Assembly: GCA_903922535.1 (NCBI GenBank)
Contig: CAIXUF010000552.1
Coordinates: 1-5,073, forward strand
DNA length: 5,073 nt
From: Candidatus Hydrogenedentota bacterium
GTDB taxonomy: Bacteria > Hydrogenedentota > Hydrogenedentia > Hydrogenedentiales > CAITNO01
Reading direction: 5' to 3'
The position numbers and the translations under genes were made by a program. Below the pieces are notes generated by a model, which saw only the letters and a program-made list of their open reading frames with translations, was not told the DNA's origin and ran no database searches. The first letter of the stretch is position 1; every line of letters begins with the position of its first letter. Positions 1 through 5,073 of the stretch are shown here, one piece after another.

Positions 1-297
1 GACAAGGAGGGCGTGCTGACCGGGATCGATCCGGCGTCAACCTCCGCCGACGACGCGGCGCGCAGCCGCTACGGGCGTGTGCTCGCCATGGTGTCGGAAA
101 AACGCATCGTGGGCGACCGCGAAATGCAGCGCATTCTTGGCGACAAGGAATCCGGCAAGGAGGGGCTGTCCACCGTGTTCAACGGCCAGACCCGGCACAG
201 CGTGGTGTTTGTGCCCAAAAGCGGCAAGTTGTACGTGGCGTTTCCGGGCAAGGAAGGGACGATCGGCCCGTACAACACGATCTCCGTGAAGGAGTAG
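1..297 (+). CDS. C-terminal part of a probable C45 (acyl-CoA:6-APA acyltransferase-like) Ntn hydrolase, 5' partial
   Basis: The reading frame is open from base 1 and ends at TAG 295-297, leaving 98 C-terminal residues; the true start is outside the window. An ATG or GTG inside this piece is unlikely to be the start because the frame is open and coding-like from the first base. The visible part has a helical stretch (RSRYGRVLAMVSEKR), a segment resembling the 'ILGDK' helix that precedes the core strand, then TVFNGQTRHSVVFVPKSGKL and YVAFPGK near the end. A Thr-x(n)-hydrophobic strand followed by 'P-x-x-G-x-L-Y-V-A' is typical of the C-terminus of C45 / choloylglycine-hydrolase-like proteins, which cleave or transfer acyl groups on amide bonds after self-processing at an N-terminal Cys. 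That catalytic Cys would lie upstream and cannot be checked. The family call is from pattern memory; the coding call is firm. It probably shares a transcript with the next gene. Confidence 0.55.
   Translation, partial: DKEGVLTGIDPASTSADDAARSRYGRVLAMVSEKRIVGDREMQRILGDKESGKEGLSTVFNGQTRHSVVFVPKSGKLYVAFPGKEGTIGPYNTISVKE
289..294 (+). promoter_or_regulatory. Ribosome binding site of the membrane-anchored protein gene
   Basis: AAGGAG lies 9 bases before the ATG at 304 and is formed by the last sense codons of the upstream gene (Lys-Glu before TAG). The site supports the ATG at 304 over the in-frame ATG at 331. It also implies that ribosomes finishing the first gene are close to the start of the second, so translation of the two may be coupled. 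Confidence 0.75.
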
Positions 298-303
298 TTT
301 TCC

Positions 304-1878
304 ATGAGTGAAGTGGTTCGCAATTTTTCCATGGGCGGAAGCCTGCGCAAGCGGCGCCGCGACCTGCGGCGGCGCGCGGCCGGCCGCATCGGCCGGGGCG
401 TGCTGTTCCTGGCCATTGTGGCGGCGATTGCCGCGCTGTGGCTGAGCCGCGACAATTACGAGATGGGCTCGCTCATCCCCAGGGACCGCTCCTTCCAGGC
501 CTGCGTGGTGGACGTGATGCGCAAGCAGGAAATGCTGGGCGCGTCGCGCCTCTGGGAACTGCTGCCGACGGGCGACGGCACCCGCGCCGAATTCGCCAGG
601 CTTTCCGCCAACCCGCCGCTGCCCAAGTGGCTGCTGAACAATCTCAGCACGGGCATCAGCCACTGGTCCAGTTCTCGCCCGGACAACTTCGGCGACCTGC
701 TGGTCGTCACCCGCATGACCCGCATCGGCTGCCTGGCCGAGCAGGTCCTCCATTTTCTGCCGATGATCAAGTCGGACAACGCGGGCGGCCTGCACCTGCG
801 CCATTTGCCCGAAGCGTCGCTTTACTATGCCGTGCGCGGCAGGGTGCTGCTGGCAAGTCCGTCGCGCCGGACCCTGGCCCACGCGCTCACACTGGACAGC
901 GACGAGGCCGTGGGCCGGACGGCCCTGGCCGAATGGTCGGCGGCCGCCACGGGGGCGGACCTCTACGGTCGGATTGATCCCGCCGCCGTGCCCGAGTTGA
1001 AGGGAACTTTTGACGCGGTGCAGTTCTCCCTGTGGATGGAGCCCGCATCCATCCGCGCCTCCGTGAAGGCGCGGGTCGGCGACACCTGGAAACAGCGCTT
1101 TGCCGGGCTGCTGGAGGGGACAGCCCCGCGCGACCTCCGGACAGCACCCGACGGCTGTGTCATGCTCTCCGCCGATTTCGGCAAGCCCCTGAATCAAACA
1201 CTTCTGCAACTGGCAAAGGCTTTCGGACAGGAGGAGCAGGCCAATTTGTGGCTCGGTTCCGGTCCTCCGCCGGTCCCGGCACAATTTGCCCCCGCAATCG
1301 CCCTGTTGCAGGGCGTGGTGCGCGGCGCGGGCAACGGACTGCGTTTGTCCTGGACGGGCGTTGACCTCAACGACATGATGCCCGTGCCGATCCTGGCGGG
1401 ATCGGTGGACGGCGGCGGGGACGCCCTGGCGGCGCTGATTCAGGCACCCCCTGCCGTGCCCGCAGAACTGCCCGCCGTTGACACCGTTCCGAGGGTCGAT
1501 GCCGAAAAGAAGCTGGTCTACCTGCCCATGGTGGGCGGACCGTCCATGAAGCCCAGCTTCGTCCTCCGGAACGGCGGCGTCCTGTTCAGCACCAGCCTCA
1601 CCACGGCCACCGAAATGGCCGCCGCGCCCCCGGCGTCCACGCTGGAAACCAAGGGCAACCTGTATCTTTGCGTGCGGCCGAAGCCCGCCGCGCAGGCCAT
1701 CGTCGACATGGGCAGGGAACTGGCCGAGTTCCACCTCATGCGCGGACAGACCGTGGAAAGCTTCCTCAAGACCGCCCAGCCCTATCTGGACAGCGCCGGC
1801 CGCGTCAAGGAGTTGAGCCTGCTGGCCGCCTGCGAAAACGGCGAACTGCGCGCCGACGCAAGGTTGGCGTTGCCGTAA
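304..1878 (+). CDS. Membrane-anchored extracytoplasmic protein of unknown function, 524 aa
   Basis: The ATG at 304 has a good ribosome binding site 9 bases upstream, and the gene ends at TAA 1876-1878. The N-terminus has a strongly basic segment (residues 14-31, RKRRRDLRRR core) followed by one hydrophobic segment (about 32-48, VLFLAIVAAIAALWL). This predicts a signal anchor with the basic end in the cytoplasm and about 475 residues outside the membrane. The outer part alternates short strands and helices. Two places look alike: LYYAVRGRVLLASPSRRTL near residues 173-195 and PSFVLRNGGVLFSTSLTTA near 417-435, each a strand, a glycine turn, a strand ending in Ser and then a helix. This style recalls DUF3352-type proteins, which are also anchored and of unknown role, but I cannot confirm membership. 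No catalytic or metal-binding motif is evident. The gene starts 6 bases after the preceding one, so the two probably form an operon. Function unknown. Confidence 0.85.
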   Translation: MSEVVRNFSMGGSLRKRRRDLRRRAAGRIGRGVLFLAIVAAIAALWLSRDNYEMGSLIPRDRSFQACVVDVMRKQEMLGASRLWELLPTGDGTRAEFARLSANPPLPKWLLNNLSTGISHWSSSRPDNFGDLLVVTRMTRIGCLAEQVLHFLPMIKSDNAGGLHLRHLPEASLYYAVRGRVLLASPSRRTLAHALTLDSDEAVGRTALAEWSAAATGADLYGRIDPAAVPELKGTFDAVQFSLWMEPASIRASVKARVGDTWKQRFAGLLEGTAPRDLRTAPDGCVMLSADFGKPLNQTLLQLAKAFGQEEQANLWLGSGPPPVPAQFAPAIALLQGVVRGAGNGLRLSWTGVDLNDMMPVPILAGSVDGGGDALAALIQAPPAVPAELPAVDTVPRVDAEKKLVYLPMVGGPSMKPSFVLRNGGVLFSTSLTTATEMAAAPPASTLETKGNLYLCVRPKPAAQAIVDMGRELAEFHLMRGQTVESFLKTAQPYLDSAGRVKELSLLAACENGELRADARLALP

Positions 1879-1925
1879 AGGTTTTGCCCGTGGCGCCGAC
1901 GTTACGGGACTGGGTTGCAGCCCGG
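1873..1925 (+). terminator. Weak hairpins after the membrane-protein gene, possible terminator
   Basis: CCGTAA (1873-1878, including the stop codon) can pair with TTACGG (1902-1907); CCCGT (1887-1891) can alternatively pair with ACGGG (1904-1908). A third stem pairs CTGGGT (1910-1915) with GCCCGG (1920-1925) around a TGCA loop. None is followed by a run of T, so this is not a classical intrinsic terminator. The position just after the stop and before a new promoter is what makes it plausible. Confidence 0.2.
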
Positions 1926-1973
1926 ATACCCGCACCAAATTGGCGTCCTTCCAAGAATCACACAAATTGCCGC

Positions 1974-1989
1974 AGGACGTGCATGTCCT
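1974..1989. promoter_or_regulatory. Near-palindrome upstream of the protease promoter, candidate operator
   Basis: AGGACGTGCATGTCCT reads almost the same on both strands: only the pair 1979/1984 fails. Its centre (1981.5) lies about 61 bases before the predicted transcription start near 2043, a distance common for dimeric activators. Further copies of the half-site occur as GTCCT at 1955-1959 and AGGAC at 2019-2023, the latter inside the promoter spacer. The symmetry and positions are seen; binding by a regulator is inference. Confidence 0.35.
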
Positions 1990-2007
1990 TGTTTTGTGAA
2001 AGCAGCA

Positions 2008-2036
2008 TTGACAAAATGAGGACAACCGATTATTCT
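2008..2036 (+). promoter_or_regulatory. Sigma-70-type promoter of the protease gene
   Basis: A perfect -35 box TTGACA (2008-2013) is followed, after a 17-base spacer, by TATTCT (2031-2036), which matches four of six bases of TATAAT and keeps the key TA...T positions. Transcription would start near 2043. The stretch is AT-rich relative to its surroundings and lies in the gap before the S8 protease gene, so the protease probably has its own promoter separate from the upstream operon. Confidence 0.65.
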
Positions 2037-2042
2037 GTGATA

Positions 2043-2216
2043 GCGGTATCGATGACGGCGGCGAATAACAGGTAGGAGACACGCAAAAGGTCACGGCCAG
2101 TCTTGGTTCACAAACCGTTGTCTATTCCGGAGTGCGGCAAACAAAGATTATGCCGCAAATTATGGTTTACCCGGTCAATCAGCCTTAGGCGTCCAGGAAT
2201 TAGCGGGAGGCAGGCT
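2043..2216 (+). promoter_or_regulatory. Long 5' leader of the protease mRNA with possible RNA structure
   Basis: If transcription begins near 2043 the untranslated leader is about 174 bases. It contains a 7-base-pair hairpin, TGCGGCA (2133-2139) with TGCCGCA (2151-2157), around an 11-base loop. GGTT (2105-2108) can pair with AACC (2113-2116); alternatively AAACC (2112-2116) can pair with GGTTT (2164-2168), enclosing the 2133 hairpin. CCGG at 2127-2130 and at 2171-2174 could add a crossing pair. These competing pairings would suit a switch, but no known riboswitch class matches clearly and stems this short also occur by chance. Confidence 0.3.
2205..2210 (+). promoter_or_regulatory. Ribosome binding site that sets the protease start
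   Basis: GGGAGG ends 6 bases before the ATG at 2217. The same frame stays open upstream to a TTG at 2103, but that start has no comparable site and would add 38 residues of non-secretory sequence before the signal peptide. The ATG at 2217 is therefore preferred. Confidence 0.75.
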
Positions 2217-4943
2217 ATGAACAGATCCTTGTTGTCAGGCCGACCGGGGGACTTCTCTTGGAAACGCTGTGCAATTCTCATTGCCGCCGGTCTCTTGGGG
2301 GTTATCGCGTCCGTGGGGGGAGAAGCCGCTGCATTGGGTCTCCCGGCAATTGAATGGAAAACGCCGAGTGCCCCGCAAAAATCCACGTCTCTGACGAATG
2401 CCAAATCGGTTTCCGCAGTTTCCAATCCAGCTTCGGCGGCTTCCACCGCGGCAACATTGTCGGCGGCGGGTCGTCATGCGGTGCTCCAGTTTGATGGCCC
2501 CGTCACTGAGGCCAGGAGGGCGGAACTCCTTCAAAACGGCATCACCCTGCTGAACTATGTGGGAAGCAACGCCTATTTCGCCAAAGTGACGGGCGGGGGC
2601 GCCGGCACCAGCGCCACACGGGCGGCCAAAGTGGCGGCGGCGTATGAAATAGAGATGAACTGGAAGCTGCACCCGACAGTGGCCCGGGGGGAATGGCCGG
2701 ATTTCGCGCGGTTCAAAATGCCGACTGCCGTTGCCGCCCCGGCCGCTTCCGCCGCTACCGCCAACACCGCCCCTGCCGCCGGCGGCACGGGCGTCAATGC
2801 GGTGGAGGACGTTGACTTCGCGGTGTTCTATCTCATCTTTCATCCTGACGTGCCGCTCGACACGGAAGGCGTTGCCGTTGTGGAGCGCCATGGCGGCCAG
2901 ATTCGAGACGCCATGCCGAGCATCAATGCGGTGGTCGCATGGGTGCCGCTGGCGAACATCCAGGACCTGGCCGCCGAGGACGCGGTGCAGTGGATTGAAC
3001 CGCCCCTGCCGCCGATGGAGGCCGTGAATGACTCAAACCGGGCCATCACCCAGGCCGACATCGTCAATGCCGCCCCGTACAATCTCGACGGCACCGGCAT
3101 CAACGTGCTGGTCTATGACGCCGGTACCGCTCGCGCGACGCACCAGGATTTCGGCGGACGGCTTACGGTGCGCGATTCTTCGGGAATGCTCGATCACTCC
3201 ACGCATGTGGCGGGCACGATAGGCGGCAGCGGCGCGGCCCGTGCGGACCACCTGTACCGCGGCATGGCCCCTGGTGTTGTCATGCAGTCCTACGGGTTCG
3301 AGTACGACGGCACGGGCACCTTCCTGTACACCAATCCCGGCGACCTCCAGGCGGATTACAATGAAGCCGTCAACACCTTTGGCGCGGTGATTGCAAGCAA
3401 CTCGATAGGCACCAACACGGCAAAGAACGGCTTCCCGTGCAGCTATGAAGGGGACTATGGCGCCTGCGAAATGCTGATCGATTCCATCGTTTGCGGAAGC
3501 CTTGGCGTTCCGCTGCGCATCATCTGGGCCAACGGAAACGAGCGCTCCAGCGGAAGATGCGGCACGGACTATCACACGACCGCTCCGCCCGCATGCGCCA
3601 AGAACCACATCACCGTGGGTGCCCTGAACTCGAACGACGACTCGATGACCGGCTTCTCGAGTTGGGGACCGTCGGACGACGGCCGCATTAAACCGGATGT
3701 GTGCGGGCCGGGTTCGCAGACGGATGACGATCTCGGCGTGACCTCGTGCATCAGCACAAGTGACACCGCCTATGCGTCCTACAGGGGCACCTCAATGGCC
3801 ACGCCCACGGTGACGGGCCTGTGCGCTCTCATCCTCCAGGATTGGAAGGTTCAGTTTCCAGAGACGGCGCTGCCGCGCAACTCCACGCTGAAAATCCTGC
3901 TGGCGCACAACGCCGTGGACCTTGGCAACATCGGTCCCGATTACCAGTATGGCTACGGCTCGGTGCGCGTGCAGAACACCATTGATTTCATGCGCACCGG
4001 CAGTTTTCGTGAAGCATCCGTCAGCCAGGGTGAGGATAGACTATATTACATCATTGTGCCGGTGGGTACGCCCTCGCTGAAGGCGACCCTGGCCTGGGAC
4101 GATCCCCCGGGGGCGGCAAACACCATTCCCGAACTGGTCAACGATCTGGACCTCGCCGTCATCGCGCCGGACTCGGGAATCGTCTATTATCCGTGGACGC
4201 TCGACCCGGCCAATCCCGCCAATCCCGCCGTGCGCGCCCAGGCGGACCACGTCAATAACATTGAGCAGGTGGTGGTGGATGCGCCCGCGGCGGGCTTGTG
4301 GACGATCCGGGTGCGGGGATTTGCCATAGCCTGGGGACCGCAGGTGTTCTCCCTGTGCGCCACGCCTGCACTCTGTGACATGTCCCCGAAGGGAACTATA
4401 CAATTCAGCAGGGGTTCCTACGCGTGCAACGGCACGGCCTCGATGACAGTGTCCGACACGGATCTCAACACGGACCCGCTGACGGCCCAGACCGTCGCGG
4501 TCACGATTGGGTCCACAACCGAGCCGGATCCGCCGGGTGAAACGGTGATATTGACGGAAACGGGACCGAATACGTCCACCTTCACCGGCTCGATTTCCCT
4601 GGCGGCCGTCGACGCCCCCGGTATTTTGCAGGTGACCGCGGGCGACACGATTACAACAACATACCAGGATGCGGACAACGGTTCTGGGATTCCCGCCACG
4701 GCAACCGCCACGGCCACGGTGGACTGCCAGGGGCCGATGATATCGAACGTGGCGGTGAGCGCCATCTTCGGAATGCAGGCCTCGGTGACACTCGACACGG
4801 ACGAATTCGCCATGGGTCATGTTCACTATGGCCTCAACTGCGGCAGCCTAAGCCAATCGGCAACGGAATTAAGGCTCGGAACGAATCACCGCATCATAAT
4901 GTCGGGGCTTGTGCCGCTTGCCGTTTACTACTTTAGGGTGTAG
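2217..4943 (+). CDS. Secreted subtilisin-family (S8, KP-43-like) serine protease, C-terminally truncated
   Basis: This 908-residue protein is an exported endopeptidase. A signal peptide (basic residues, hydrophobic core about 18-33, cleavage probably near EAAA, residue 39) is followed by two related pro-segments (about 85-153 and 198-264) joined by an Ala/Pro-rich linker (about 168-196). The S8 catalytic domain (about 290-592) has Asp301 (VYDAG), His330 (STHVAGT), Ser526 (GTSMATP) and oxyanion-hole Asn439 (WANGN), so it should be active. Residues about 595-716 match the beta-barrel after the catalytic domain of KP-43-type proteases (TLAWDDPPG, LVNDLDLAVI, NNIEQVVV). A beta-rich module of no named family follows (about 722-838, with a V-x-D-x-D-L-N motif and an L-T-E-T-G strand), then a fibronectin type III-like domain (840-908, with HVHYGLNC and a late GLVPLAVYYF). 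That domain stops at YYFRV, where the chain normally continues with a final strand; the stop lies at an insertion-sequence end. About eight cysteines in the catalytic domain suggest disulfides and export. It has its own promoter. Confidence 0.9.
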   Translation: MNRSLLSGRPGDFSWKRCAILIAAGLLGVIASVGGEAAALGLPAIEWKTPSAPQKSTSLTNAKSVSAVSNPASAASTAATLSAAGRHAVLQFDGPVTEARRAELLQNGITLLNYVGSNAYFAKVTGGGAGTSATRAAKVAAAYEIEMNWKLHPTVARGEWPDFARFKMPTAVAAPAASAATANTAPAAGGTGVNAVEDVDFAVFYLIFHPDVPLDTEGVAVVERHGGQIRDAMPSINAVVAWVPLANIQDLAAEDAVQWIEPPLPPMEAVNDSNRAITQADIVNAAPYNLDGTGINVLVYDAGTARATHQDFGGRLTVRDSSGMLDHSTHVAGTIGGSGAARADHLYRGMAPGVVMQSYGFEYDGTGTFLYTNPGDLQADYNEAVNTFGAVIASNSIGTNTAKNGFPCSYEGDYGACEMLIDSIVCGSLGVPLRIIWANGNERSSGRCGTDYHTTAPPACAKNHITVGALNSNDDSMTGFSSWGPSDDGRIKPDVCGPGSQTDDDLGVTSCISTSDTAYASYRGTSMATPTVTGLCALILQDWKVQFPETALPRNSTLKILLAHNAVDLGNIGPDYQYGYGSVRVQNTIDFMRTGSFREASVSQGEDRLYYIIVPVGTPSLKATLAWDDPPGAANTIPELVNDLDLAVIAPDSGIVYYPWTLDPANPANPAVRAQADHVNNIEQVVVDAPAAGLWTIRVRGFAIAWGPQVFSLCATPALCDMSPKGTIQFSRGSYACNGTASMTVSDTDLNTDPLTAQTVAVTIGSTTEPDPPGETVILTETGPNTSTFTGSISLAAVDAPGILQVTAGDTITTTYQDADNGSGIPATATATATVDCQGPMISNVAVSAIFGMQASVTLDTDEFAMGHVHYGLNCGSLSQSATELRLGTNHRIIMSGLVPLAVYYFRV
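2719..2802 (+). other. Low-complexity Ala/Pro linker within the protease
   Basis: This stretch encodes about 28 residues dominated by Ala, Pro, Thr and Gly (about 168-196), joining the two pro-segments. A second, shorter Ser/Ala-rich stretch precedes the first pro-segment near residues 66-84. Such flexible linkers often separate folded modules and may be where the pro-region is cut; no cleavage site can be read directly. Confidence 0.55.
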
Positions 4944-5073
4944 CTCTGATTCTACCGTTATTGTGCAGTCTGTTCTAACTGGTTGTAGTGTCTCCAAAAT
5001 GCCTCCCACCGGCCGGATTTGATGTAGGTGCGCGGGTCCAGCACGGCTTGTCCCCCCTCGCGCGTCCATCGCA
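4936..5073 (-). mobile_element. Terminal part of an insertion sequence, ISKra4-like, running off the window
   Basis: The element is recognised by its transposase C-terminus on the minus strand and by the sudden end of the protease reading frame. The exact tip is uncertain; GGGTGTAG beginning at 4936 is my best candidate because the protease still reads naturally through YYF just before it and the transposase stop would lie about 22 bases inside the end. The other end and any target duplication are outside the window, so the boundary is an inference. Confidence 0.5.
4958..5073 (-). CDS. Transposase, C-terminal 37 residues, ISKra4-family-like (5' partial)
   Basis: Reading the minus strand from the window edge, the frame is open to TAA at 4960-4958 and gives a C-terminus beginning RWTREGGQAVLDPRTYI and continuing through KSGRWEAFWRHYN to LEQTAQ. 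The two bases before the first full codon (TG on the minus strand) fit a preceding Met, giving M-R-W. A '(G)MRW-x-x-x-G-x-Q-A-x-L-x-x-R' block followed by 'SGRW-x-x-F/YW' is the usual ending of ISKra4-family transposases, which cut and join DNA with an RNase H-like DDE core. The core is outside the window, so activity cannot be judged. This frame differs from the longer 66-codon minus frame that starts at 5069, which has no recognisable protein pattern. Other DDE families with a similar tail cannot be excluded. Confidence 0.6.
   Translation of the reverse strand, partial: RWTREGGQAVLDPRTYIKSGRWEAFWRHYNQLEQTAQ

Larger units (their letters stand above)
1879..2216. other. Intergenic control region between the membrane-protein and protease genes
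   Basis: No coding sequence is supported here. The plus-strand frame that crosses 1879-2075 is the out-of-frame continuation of a shadow of the upstream gene. The stretch from about 1935 is richer in A and T than the flanking genes. It holds the weak hairpins at the left, AGGAC/GTCCT half-sites between 1955 and 2023, a promoter at 2008-2036 and the leader of the protease gene. Confidence 0.7.

Noticed and set aside
37..2094. A 685-codon open frame on the minus strand covering both upstream genes
   Set aside because: It lies opposite two genes with clear ribosome binding, domain and membrane signals. Its translation is full of His, Gly, Arg and Gln with no fold pattern, as expected when the antisense of GC-rich codons lacks stops.
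2078..2200. A cyclic-di-GMP (GEMM-type) riboswitch suggested by ACGCAAAAGG and a later GGTTTACCCGG
   Set aside because: Only scattered pieces resemble the conserved core. The tetraloop and receptor, the repeated ACGCAAA-type element and their spacing are absent or wrong.
2103..2216. A TTG start for the protease, adding 38 N-terminal residues
   Set aside because: It has no good ribosome binding site and the added residues are not part of a secretion signal. The ATG at 2217 has GGGAGG 6 bases upstream and directly precedes a signal peptide.
3033..3608. A 191-codon minus-strand frame opposite the protease catalytic domain
   Set aside because: It overlaps the conserved S8 triad region on the other strand and shows no motif, signal or ribosome binding site of its own.
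4041..4826. A 261-codon minus-strand frame opposite the protease C-terminal domains
   Set aside because: It is rich in Arg, Gly and His, typical of an antisense shadow, and the plus strand clearly encodes the beta-barrel and fibronectin-like domains.
4869..5069. A 66-codon minus-strand frame beginning with ATG at 5069
   Set aside because: It is out of frame with the recognisable transposase tail in the same DNA and runs into the protease gene; its sequence shows no family pattern.

Overview
The window is GC-rich bacterial DNA with two tightly packed plus-strand genes, a control region of about 340 bases, one long secreted-protease gene and, at the right edge, the end of an insertion sequence on the minus strand. 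The organism cannot be fixed from sequence alone. High GC, a large multidomain secreted protease with beta-sandwich and fibronectin-like modules, and a housekeeping-type promoter suit an environmental bacterium. Candidatus Hydrogenedentota, Planctomycetota or a relative is a guess from style, not a demonstration.

Layout. Bases 1-297 are the 3' end of a gene whose start lies outside the window. Its C-terminus resembles the C45 / acyl-coenzyme A:6-aminopenicillanic-acid acyltransferase-like Ntn hydrolases. Six bases later, with its ribosome binding site inside the previous gene, comes a 524-residue protein with one N-terminal membrane anchor and a large extracytoplasmic part of unknown function (304-1878). 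The two are probably co-transcribed. Bases 1879-2216 hold weak hairpins, a cluster of AGGAC/GTCCT half-sites including a 16-base near-palindrome, a near-consensus promoter (TTGACA, 17-base spacer, TATTCT) and a leader of about 174 bases with possible RNA structure.

Bases 2217-4943 encode a secreted subtilisin-family (S8) serine protease. It has a signal peptide, two related N-terminal pro-segments, a complete Asp301/His330/Ser526 triad with oxyanion Asn439, a KP-43-like beta-barrel, an unnamed beta-sandwich-like module and a fibronectin type III-like domain that breaks off before it is complete.

The break coincides with the end of an insertion sequence. On the minus strand, 5073-4958 encode the last residues of a transposase resembling the ISKra4 family. 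The simplest reading is that the element inserted into the protease gene and that its terminal sequence supplies the present stop codon. The protease thus keeps its catalytic part but has lost its C-terminal region, which may have included a surface-anchoring or sorting signal.

No new defence or mobile system is evident. The points most worth following are the insertion-truncated protease and the half-site cluster in front of its promoter.
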